From NCBI GenBank assembly GCA_023053545.1, contig JAKZAN010000006.1:2671001-2735000 (forward strand): 64,000 nt of DNA, written 5' to 3'. Made by a program: the position numbers and the translations under genes. Source of the DNA: Lepidurus packardi (taxonomy: Eukaryota > Arthropoda > Branchiopoda > Notostraca > Triopsidae). Shown piece after piece: positions 40,001-52,000 of this stretch (position 1 is the stretch's first letter; every line of letters starts with the position of its first letter). The notes under the pieces were generated by a model that searched no databases, was not told the DNA's origin, and worked only from the letters and a program-made list of their open reading frames with translations.

Positions 40001-43000
40001 ATATAACGTCCTTATCACGAATGCGTCCACAAGCTGGAGTTACATGCAGGAATACCTGTAGTAAACCAGCTCTAATAGCAGTAAGCACATTAAAGGGTGA
40101 CTAAAAGCCTTGTCACATACGCAAATGTACTTTGCTCCCTTACGACTTGGTTTAATCTTGGTAAAAAATTGAGCACAGAATCCATGCGAGCATGTCTTCT
40201 AAGAAAACTGCATTTGCTTCTGCGCCATTAAACTCCCCTAATCATTATGCCAGGATTGAATTCACAGGGAATGGAAGTAAATCCAGCAAAACCAATAAAA
40301 AAAGACGAAAATTGTCTCTTACAGTTGAATTTTTTCTCCACTCTCTCTGTCAAAACCGCTACTCAAATACATAATGCGAGTTCCGGACCACTACTTTCTT
40401 TCTCCGTTATCGCTCTTTTCTTCCCAAGCAGAAATCTTCATTTCTTCCCCACCCCCGTTTAACAAATGCTTTAAAAGCCAAGTTTTTTTTCTCACTCCCT
40501 ATTTCTATCAAAGCCCATGCTTCTTTTTACTAGAGTTCTTTCTTTTCTTCGCGATGGGGAAATGATTGATAAATTAGTCTTTTATTTCTGCTCTTCATTA
40601 GGATTCAAGGCTCCCGCTGGCGGCTCAATTGCTCTGGGAGGAACACTTTCATGTAGGCTATGTATATGCCCCATGCTAAACTTTTTCTTAGGGCTACTTA
40701 AACCGGTTCAACCAAAATTGTGGCCTTTGTAGTGCGTTATAAGCCTTGGCAAGAAACGGCCCATGAAATTCCCGAACGCAACACGACTTTGCAACCAGTA
40801 TTCTTTTTGTTTTACAACAAAGCTTTTCTAAATTGTGTACTCTTTATGAAGCGCTGATCGACGCTGGTAAAGAAACAACAGAAAACGAAAAAATGTCGAT
40901 AAGAGAAACTCATTTAAAAAAAATATTACACCCCGGGCAATTTCCATAAGGTACCGGCGAAAGTTGCTGCTGCAGCAATACAAATCCGAGCTTTATTTCT
41001 TTGTTGGACTAGCATTGGCAGAGAACACAAGACTTGTACCCCATAATCTTGGAGCGAGAAACTGAGAGAGCGAAGATATATATTTATACACTGGTGGAGT
41101 GTTAGAGAGAGAAATGGAAAGCTAACTTGCAAGTTCTGGTCTTTCCCAAATCCTGCCATGACAACGGCCGCCGTTCCGCAGCCTTTAGTCCTTCTTCGGC
41201 TCGGTTTCTACCCCAACATTTACTCGCCATTGCAATGATTTGCTATTCGCTGGTGGCTTTCAGCGCTACAGTGCCTTCACGTTTTAGGGTTAATGTTCGC
41301 TTTGCAGTATTTGCTTTCAAAACTATCTCTCTCTCTCTCACTGTCTGTCTCTAGAATACAGTCATTGTACGAGCGTCTCTTTGGGAGCAACTTTGTGAAG
41401 TAATGTACATAAATCTGCACCAGTTAGCACATATCTGCTGCACAGTAAGTCTTGATAAACAGAAGTGAACCACACGCCCCCTTAGCATGCTCCAGCTCAC
41501 TTAAAAGTTACTCGAACCACCGCTGAGTTCCCAAAATTGTAGTATGCCTCGGAGATTTGATTACCTACGCAGTTTTAGACAGTTCCTGCCCAGAGCTAAG
41601 AAACAAGTTAGGCGCATGACGAACATGCATACATAAAGCTCCCAAACGGCACTGTATTATCAGCTCTCATCTTACAACCAGAGCAGGGTCCAAAATTTGC
41701 TTCAATGGTCTTTTTGGTATTTTTCTTATAGGAAAAGGCATTGTGTAATTAAATGCTAGACATTTCACGATTCAAATACAATGACAAAGAAAAAATCTCT
41801 TGGCGTCCTAACTCCAAGAGGGATTCTGTTAATAAATATTCTTTCAAGCACCCAAATTATTTACTCCTATCCCGTCAAGCCTGCAATGAAACAGACCCAA
41901 GGGATGGAAACGACTGGACTGAGTTTATGTATTACATAATTTAATTTACTTGTAGAAAAGTGCAGAAACGAGTAGAATTTATTTTTCCGAGCGGAAAATA
42001 TAAAAAGTATAATAATGCAACATAAAAAAGAACTCAAGCAAGTTCTGATTTGGCCCCTTTTAGGTCAACGGTTTTTAATACACAGCCAAGTCGCTTTATT
42101 CTATACTAGAGTACGTCCATTATGGCTGAGAGTTTATTCTTTAATAAGTATATGCGCTCTACTTTCGGCAATAGGAACAACAAAGTGCCATTTAGCGCCA
42201 GTCTCGATTTCCCTCCGCCACTCATATCCCCAGCCTTTAGCCGTTTTCATGGGTGAACCACTCATTAACTTGTAAATAGGGTCCTGTTCGGAATTGGATG
42301 ACTATAGGGATAAGTAGTAAAAAAAAATGGGGGGAAGGGGTACATGCCGCCCTATCATTCCAAGGGCTGGGCTTATATATGTAGCACGTTACTGTTTGGG
42401 AAAGTCATCAGTACTGAAGAAGACGTACAACTTGATTTAACAGCTCCCCTTATACTTCTCTTCATTTTCTAAGCAACTGATGAAGGGAAAATCCACTGTG
42501 GTCTAACCTGCTGCTTCTCCATAGAGCTTTTCTAACGGAGCAGGCTTTTGCCAGCGAAATGAAGTTGTTTCCTTTTAGTCAACTCTCTAACAAGCGCGGA
42601 AGCCCGCGAGGCTGCTGCCCAAGAAAACTTCGCCCATGTACATGCCCGTCTTGCCTCCCAAGTCAAATAACGGCTCATCATTTCAGGCTCCTATCCTCGC
42701 TTCCTTCCTAACTAGACGAAATATGCACTAATGAGCGCCTTGTACTTATAAAAAAAGAAAGGAAACGCTGCTGGGAGCCATTACACAATCCACAAACCCG
42801 CAGCTTTTTTCCATTTTTTCTGCTAATAAAATAAGACCCATAACACAAATCGGAGCAGAACAAAAGTATCGAACAAGATTACAAGGGATTACATTATAAA
42901 AAGTACAAGATACCAAAGAGCTGAGTTGACGCTTACATTATTTCCTACTTTGAAAACACAGTAGAGACTACACAACATGAATTTTTCTCGACGATGTTTG

Positions 43001-46000
43001 ACCTTTGATCTCATAAAAATCCGCCATACCTCGTAAAAATGTCTATTTACATTTGGGCACCAAGGCCTTGTAAAGTGTTTTTACACTCACAGCGAGCCAA
43101 ATCTAACAATGAAAAGGAGAAAAAAAAAAAAAGAACGAGATGTGTCGATTTCTTTTGGCCAAGACAAGTTATGGAACTTGTGCCCATCAGGCAATGGATT
43201 TTCCCCCTTTTCTTAAAAAAGCGCTTGAAATTAGGCTTCCTATCCGCTTGCTGCAACCTGTTCTTTCTAAACGAAGTACACTTATTCTTCAGATTTGATT
43301 GTCCTCGTATTGGGTAAGTCAGATTTACTTACCCTAGTGAAACTTTGGACCCAATTACTGACCAACACAATGCGGTCCTCGCTTTGGCATGTTCACTCGA
43401 TCGCGAACATGTCACCCTTACAATGTCATCACAATATGATGGCATTTGATTCCTGCTTTAGTTGGACTAAATCCTAATAAAACATAAAAGCCTGTTGATT
43501 AAATATTTTACGCGATGCGCTTCTTTTCTAGTCCAGAATCTTTTAAATGGATCAAATTGTCGAGCGAGCCCTTCATATTTCTTCATAACCTATTTCAAGT
43601 ACCTTGCGAGTCGGTAAAATAGCTCATGATTCAATCATTCGTAACACATTGACAAAACGATTAAAGCCAGTAAAAAAATTAAATGAAATATCTATATATA
43701 AAAAGCACAAACCTCCCACTATTTCAAAGTAAAAAAACACTCCTTTCCTATTTCCCCTAAATCAGGTTCTCGTGCTCCGTTACCTGCACCACACTTAAAC
43801 TCTAGATAAGCTATGGTGACAGTAAAGACAAACATGAGACAAATGGGGGCGGAATCCCATTCTACCCCTTACTTATATGCCAAGGTGTCCCCTTTTTACC
43901 CTTGAATAGAGAACCTGAAGCGAACTTAACGAGAAAGGTATTGGAAAAAGGACGCTCTGAGCTACTTAGTTACGTTAATTTGCCCCTTTTAATTCCCAAA
44001 ACAAGGAATTATGAAAATTATGGCGAAGTAGGGTGCATGCACTGGACTCCCAAATGGAAACCCACATAGTATGGTCCGCTTCGGTTTTAATTTCGAATTA
44101 TATAGCAACGCGTAACGTAAGACAACGCACAGCTGCATCTCTTACAAATTGGTTTAACCAATTCAAACACACAAACACATGCACAATTTCCTAATCGACA
44201 AAACAAAGATAAAAACTAATTCTCCCTTCCTCCAAACGGTTTACTATTATCCGCAGAAATTCACGCTGTTGAAGCACTTAAAGCATGTAGATCGAAGCCT
44301 GACCTACAAGACAAAAAAATGCGAATTAAGAGCATAACCTTATGTAGGTAGCTGGACTGACGTACGACCTACTGGCGTGATATTTTCCCCCAACTGTCAA
44401 GCTTCCCTAAGAGTCGGCTTATTTCACGGTATGGTTCTCCTCCGGATGGTCAGCTGCTGAGGCCCTATAAAGTTAAAACGCATTCTATCATGCGAAACCG
44501 CAGATTGGACTGGCGGATATGTTCCTTTTTTGTCAGACGAGACCCGCACCAGAAATGGGACGCAGAAATAGAGCTCGGGGAGGTTACTGCTGATGGAACC
44601 CTAGGTTAAGGCGGATGAAAAGGCTCCACAGAGAGGGGTCACGGAGCTTAACCCAACCGGGGGCGACATAATGGACTAAAAAGGTCTGTGAATCGTTATT
44701 GTAGGGGTTTTCTTGCAGTTCGCGTCCCTTCTCGTTCTGACCCGCGTCCCCTTCACCCATTGGTATTACTACCCGGAGCCATATTCGGCTGCAATGCAGA
44801 GGCTAACGCTCGCATGGACCCAAGCTATATTTCCACATGCATCTAGCATGCAAAGCTAAAAAAAAGGGTCCGCTCGAGGTGCTTTTCACCCCGCAGACCC
44901 CGGGGCGCCCCCACCCCGGAAAAAACCCTTAAATGCCAAGGTTCCCCGGCTCGGACAAACAGTCCAACATATCAGACTCTCGATCAAGTTTTCCTCGATC
45001 TCCTTTTTTTCTAACGCGAAGACAGAATAAGCTATTACAAAAGTTGAAACTCGTCTTTGCTCATGGCTGTGGTTGAGTGGCGGTTTAGTGGGGGTTGTCG
45101 TTATATGGTAAAGCTTGAGATTTGTGTATTTAAGGAAAACGAAACAGAGGAAAACTAGTCCTTTCCCAAACTTTTCGTAACTGATTAGCATAAAAGAATA
45201 TTAAATATTCTATCTGCAAAGTGTCTCGTCCCCCATAATGCTATTTCTGTTTCCAAGCGTCTCAACTTGCCTCCAACCCCTTTTTCTCCAACAACGAAGT
45301 TGTACTGTACAACCCCCCCCCCCCCTTCCTTAAGAACATGTAGCCAGAAAAATGCTAATCATAATAAAAACGAAATGGAAAAATCTTCCTTAGAGCTCAA
45401 ATAAGGGTCTCCTTTACCGACGTCAAATTCCACTAAAAAATGTCTGCGAACCAAAAACTTTGACAAAAGCTTCCAAAGACTTCTCTGTGCGCAAAAATTG
45501 TGTTATCTAAATGAGAAGTGGGTCCCTTACGACCTACACATTTATAAATTTTTAGATATTCAAAATGGGCTCCTCAAAAAGAGAGGCTCTAGCTCTACTT
45601 GTTTCAAGAAGCAGCCATACCGTAAAAACTTGAGGAGCGATACCCTGGCAGAAATTCTAAATTAATTATTGAACACCATGAAAAAGAAGTTCCTCTTTTC
45701 ACTCGAGCGGAACAGGGTACTCTAACATAGATTATTATACCAGAAACATGATCTTGTCGCCCATTTCCCCACGCCTGCGATGGTTGTCGGGCGATAATTT
45801 TAACGAGCCCGAGCCAACGAAAAGATATTAAATTCAATCAAGCAAACTTTGGTACTTTCTAGTATACTAACACCGGACAAGGAAAAGTCGTTTCACCCAA
45901 CCAGCACACAATAAAAGCACCATGCATAGAATGTGCCACTCGATGCAGACGCATTCAGTTAGGGTCTTGTTCCCCATATCAGTGGAATATCTGCCGTATA

Positions 46001-49000
46001 GTCTGTTTTAGCGACTCAAATTCTAAGGCAACAACGCACTTCTAGGACTCTCCAAGGCAAACAATTCACCCATTCTTTACAACGAGGCCCCCGGAAAACA
46101 GACGGAAGCAGGAGTTAATGAAAGCGTAAAAACTCATCCTAGCTTAGAAAATAAAACGCGCTAGGTTGCCTGGTCGACGTTAAAAGTTTCGTTATAGAGC
46201 TCACGGCTCAGGAAAACGCAGTCTGCCGCATACAATTAGATTGCCAACACCCCTTTTGCTTCAAGAATGGGTCCTCGGCTACAAGAAAATAAGAGAAGGG
46301 GACTGAAAAGACCTTCCTGCTTTTCTCAAAGAAAACTTTCCAAGTTTCTTCCCATAGACTTTTCAGACAAAAATCCACACAGAAATTACGATAATGAATC
46401 TCTTTTCCCCAAGTTAATCAGGGGACCGTAGCAAAAAAGAAACAAAGAAAAAACCCAGTAAACCGCCTCTTTTCGTCTTCTTTTCCATCAAATAAATTGA
46501 AAGGGATCCCCAAGAAAACCACGTCAAATTCATTAATTTCATTTTGCTAAGACAGGGGCCTCCCGTATTGCGTACCGTGTGGGCAACAGGAACAATTTTT
46601 CGCTCCCTTTCTTCGTAATTTGGTGCAGCAGACGCACTGAACGCAATCATAAATTCCAATTTATGTGTCAAACATTACACTTCTCGTCTTATGTTTCCCA
46701 AGAAAAATAAAGCCACATATAAAAAAAATATCTTTAAAAAAATTCTTGCTACTCGAATATTCAACGCCCTGCTTATAAGACGAAGGAAATATATTCCAGA
46801 AGCTACGAGTAAAAAAAAATAGGACTTTTTCCCCCAGCTCATATTATTGCTAGAATTGTAAGTCAATGAAATACACGAATAATAACAGTCATAATGAATA
46901 ATAAAATAGAATCATAATTAATTACACGTATTTGTGTGTGTGCGTGCGTGCGTGTGCGCATATGCTAGTTTTGGGAAAACGGTCCTTCGGGTTCAGGTAC
47001 TTAATCATGCTCTCTCTTATCGCTCTTGCGCTATCTATGAACCATGAAGCCAGAGCATGTCTATTATTGCGAGCTCGAAGCATTTCCTGTGTCTATTTAA
47101 CCGGATTGAGTAAATCCTTAGTTTGCTTCTATACCCGTCATCATTCGGACCTCTCAATAACAACACACGAGTCTCATATCCTCCGTTTATTTGTAATAAA
47201 GGAGCTCCCCCATTCTAGACCCTAACCGGGTGACGCCCGTAGGCCTGTGGGCCACGTAACTGCTACACCATAAGTCTTCCATTGTTGAAAGTATCATGAA
47301 AAAGTCTTAATGTGCAGCAACAGCAGGTGCGACTCATACCATTACCTGTGCCGGTTGAAAAGTGTGCTTAATGTCTCTAACGGGCACTGTAGAGGAAGCC
47401 GACACTTTAATAGCCCTACAGATTGTGTATGTGCACACACACACACACACACGAGCAATATATACGTATCGTTTCTTTCAACCACACACACACACATACT
47501 CTTTCACCTTGATGCAGGTGTTGCATGCTCACGTGTTAACATCCGTTACGTCACTCATTCCCACGGTCTGAGGACTAACATTATATATCGTCCGTCAATC
47601 AAAAATGAAGACGACCGATTAAAATGCAATTATTCTGTCCGTCAAGTATGGTCAGCACTGACGATCGCTATGACTGTTTTGTCAGCACCCCATTAAAAAT
47701 TGTTTTCTCCTGGCTGTGATGCCGCCAGTTTCGCCGGACTCTAACAAACAGGAAGACGCTCCCAAGTGGCATACCATAAAAAAACACGACCCAGAAAAGC
47801 ATTGTTCTAAAGCCTGCACGCTTCCACACGCCAACTGCAAATAACAGTCGATGACAATAGCCACAGTGCAACAAGCCTTGTACGGCTATCCTAGCGTCCG
47901 TTTTGGCTCTGGATACCATAACAGCTACGAAATCAAAAAAGACACGCTAAGGACAATGCGTCCTATACACTTGACATATCCCAGGCCAACCTGCGTGCCG
48001 CCAGTATGGCATGTCCGTGACGGGGCTGACCACAAACAAGTTTGGGGCAACCTATGCCACAACGTTTTTTTATTGAATTTTTTAAAATATTATTTCTCTG
48101 TTCCTTTACATTATTTCTACGGGACAAAACAATATGCTATGAGAAATCCAGAGAGAGAAAAAAAGCCTTCTAGCTTCCTTTGGACTCACTTTGATCGACA
48201 AATTGGGACGAGTCAGCAATATAGGAACAAAAACAAGCTTTAAGTCTAAGCTTCCCTCAATTAATCAATCTTATCTGACGACCCAAAATAAACTGCTTTC
48301 TTCGGGAAAAAAAGGACCGTGTGAGGAAAAATAGACAAGAAACCTATTAACCAGGCTATACAACCCAAGAGCCGGAATTACTTTAAGGCTGTCTTGCTAT
48401 ATACCGTATCCTCCTTCCTGCTATTATATCAGTGGGATTCGGTATGTATCCAACAACTGCTACCTCTGTCACTGTCACGGGATATCCATCAGTAGCAAAC
48501 CTCGGAGAATTTGTGAAAGACAGGTTCAAATTGGAAGAAAGATGAATCCTCGGTCTCTTTTAAAGATGTGTATCCGAAGAGAATTCCGATACGGAGCCCG
48601 AAAACAAAAGACAATATTAGTTTTCGCCGCCGCTCTGAAGACGCGGTAAAAACCGACTGTCTCTGCATTCTTAACGACACCCTGAGCTTATAATTGCCTC
48701 ATCTAGACAAGGGGTTGGAAAACTCCCAACTCAATCTAATTAAACCTGACACGCTCTATTGATGACACCCACAAAGCCTCAATCGCTTGGCCGCACTTAT
48801 GTATAGAGTACTATTCCCTCGCCCTCCCCAAGCTAAAGTCTCGCAGCTTTTCCTACGAACGTTCCTTCCAATTCAGGAAAACAAGCTGCACGAGTGCAGT
48901 AATAGCAGAAAGGGAAGGGGGATGAGTGAAACGGTGATGACGTCACTTGTTCACTACGCCCTATAGACATATACCAGCACTTTGAAGGAGTGCAGTATCA

Positions 49001-52000
49001 GGTGCGAAGTTACACTCTACGACAGCCTAAGAACCTTAACACGGGGCGGAGTCTGCCAGTACTTCTTTTATGGCATCGTAAAAATGCCATGTTGCCGTCG
49101 ACATGCTCCTTATAATGTTGCCCATATATACACTGGATAAGAGGTTCGTTCGCTCTATCAGTCTTTCAAATCTCTCTCCAGTATTTTTTTATGCATTTTT
49201 TGGGTGGGGGGGGGGGGGAGGTTTCCAGTAGCAAAATAGCTCTAATGTGATTTCCACACTATAGATATTCCTAGCTTGAGCATCTCCCCCACAACTCCCG
49301 TACGCGAAAACTGGCGAAGTCTATATAAAAACTCAATACGGACCACGTCAAAGAACGTGATCTGCGTTGCATAGCATCTCATTTCGTTTTAATGTACCCT
49401 TGCGTATACAGAGCTAAAGCCAATACCCATTTGATGGACCCATAACGATTTTTACGTACCGGGGAGAGAGCTTATGTCTCATTACACTCGCTTTTTCGGA
49501 CAGCGAATATAGCATGCAAGACCAGAAAGCCTCAACGATTTTCCACACAACTTGCGCATCAAGAAAGTCTTCCAGCATTTCTCCGCCTTTATGACAACAT
49601 TTTTTAAGCCCACTAAAAGCTAGACTCACTGAAGATCTGGTAACTATTCGTTGCCAAGCTTGATTTAGCAACGCGGCAAGTATTATCCTTACACCAAGAA
49701 AAAGCCAAAAAAAAAGGCCTCCTTCACTGCCAGTAGCAGTGTACCTCACGCAGGTTTCCATGAACAAAAAAGTTGACAAAAAAATAATAAGCTACAAGAA
49801 AATTCTTGTGGTCGCCTAGTATCCGAAGACGGAGAAAAAGCTATAACCACTTACAGTGGAGGAAGGAGTACGGTCCCATACCACTGCCGTCATGGCACAC
49901 TCAGCAAGAAAAACTTGTGAAAGCCCAACTTTCTTACAAAAAGGTGTGCCTCGACAGACGTATTCCATGCACCTAATAGCGACATCTATTATGGCAGACG
50001 CATTTCGGTAAAGGTATTAGAGCCTGCAGGTTCAGTATGGATTACATGTGAGACGACAGCCTTTGAACCCCGTGCATTGGGTTCCTCAGAGAAGGTGGAA
50101 AGATCTAATTATCCTCTTTGCTCAAACTGACACTACGGAATCGCAAAGTGTACAGTCGGAAATGAAAAATCCGGCTAAAAAACTGTTCTGATGTCAACTG
50201 GGGACTATTAGGCTCCGCATATAACACGGAAGAAAGAATGTTTTGCTGCAGAGCATAGATTTGCATGCAAGCAATTTTCACTATTTTCTTATTATGAAGT
50301 CGGAAAAGAAATTCTAAAGGGTTTCTCGCCAGGGAAACCATCAAACAATGACACAGGTCGCCGAGCCTCAGCGTTTGCAGAGGGATGTATTTAATCACTT
50401 CGACTTGACGACGGCGTTTTTCTTTCTTTTTACCAAACTATCTGGTCAAAGCTCCAGCATGCAGTAGCAGAAATACGCATACAAAAAGGCAGCAAGTGGA
50501 AAAGGCATTAAAATAACGTAAATTTCTGCTGGGAATTCTAATTCAAGTTCTTCCGTCTTGCCGTTCCTGCAGCTCTTTTCCACCCTCCGAGATTCTAATA
50601 AGACACGGGTCGCTTCCTGCAGGCAGTAGTGTGTGGTAAGAGTCCCAAAACCTCTGCCAAGTAGTAGCTCTGGGAAACGCTAAGTCGAAACTATCATGGA
50701 CCCCGAAATTCTTGCTGAGGCTTTCGGAAACCTCAAGCTCCGCGCATCAAATCCTATAGACCTGAAACTGACAAGCACAGCAAGCTTTTCTTACGGATTC
50801 GGGTTATATTTTATGTTTATTTCACGCGTTATAGTATTGTCTGGCTAGCATTTCTCTTCTGCACCCTTATAGCTATAGCTACGATCCATACCTCGACCCC
50901 AACAGACACACTACGACGATTTCGAGAGAATGAGGTTATAAACAAACAACAAGAAAAGAAAATCACAAGCTGGTGTTCTGTCCGTAATGTAGTGCCGCTG
51001 CAGCCACCCAGCCGCCGTGATGATTGTACTGGCGAATCTGCGAACAGCAATTCGTGGTTCTTTGAGCCCCTCCTTCCCTCCCTCAATCGCCCTGAATCGG
51101 ACTTGGAAAGTTATGAAGCAATCGACCGCAATCAAAGCTTAACAACACACAGAGACAAAAGTTTCGTCAACGACATCAAACGTGTTCGCCAAATTGCCCC
51201 GACACTCCTTTGCCTGCCTACTCAGACATTCCAAAATGGTTTTTCTCACTCTAAAAATACTACAAACAAGAAAAAATAGCAAACATGTTCGATAAACTTT
51301 ACAAGACAGCTTATGTGCCGAATAGCAGTGAGGACAGCTTTGATGTCAGCCCATCCATTCCCATTCGCGCGATGCGTCTCTCCCCCTCCCCCCGTCACTC
51401 TTTCCCCTTTACCTCCCAAACAGCAGCATTTTGAGCTCGCAATGATGACTAAAAACGGAAAATGAAACCTCTTGATTATTCATGATCAAAGCAGCGCCCC
51501 CTCTACATAATGTGAATTCTTTCCTTTCGGAGAAAAAAATATACATTTATTCCTTCTTCGGTCGCCTGTTCTAGAACGTCCACCCCTTCCTCCCCCAACC
51601 AAGCATACTCAGATACACAAATGAATTCGTGTATAAAAAAAGCTTTTGCTCAAATCTTTCGTGTACCTCAATAAACAAGAACGAAAGTTTGGGGTATTGA
51701 TTTTACACAAAAGATTGGTGTAGGGGCCAGGATCTCTTTACATTTTACACTCCGTGTCTTGAAAATCCATTACAAGCTCCTAGAACGTAGTTGATCCTTC
51801 TATAATTTACCTCCCCGCGTTCTACAAATAATTCTTCCTTCTTAATTATGCTCCCTTCAAAAGCGCCCACAAAAAAGAACCAAACTACGCTCTATACCTA
51901 TAGGGGATGGGACGCAGGCAGTATTTTTAACGAGGGGTATAACAACACACAAAAGAAGCGATCAACTTGATTGCCATATGAATAGGACTTGATGGCAGTA

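Noticed and set aside
46675..46866. Minus-strand frame with a hydrophobic N-terminus as a signal-peptide exon for the receptor
   Set aside because: I found no phase-1 donor ending in G at a suitable distance after the hydrophobic stretch.
47851..48243. 130-codon + strand open frame
   Set aside because: Chance-length frame with no domain, signal or splice context.
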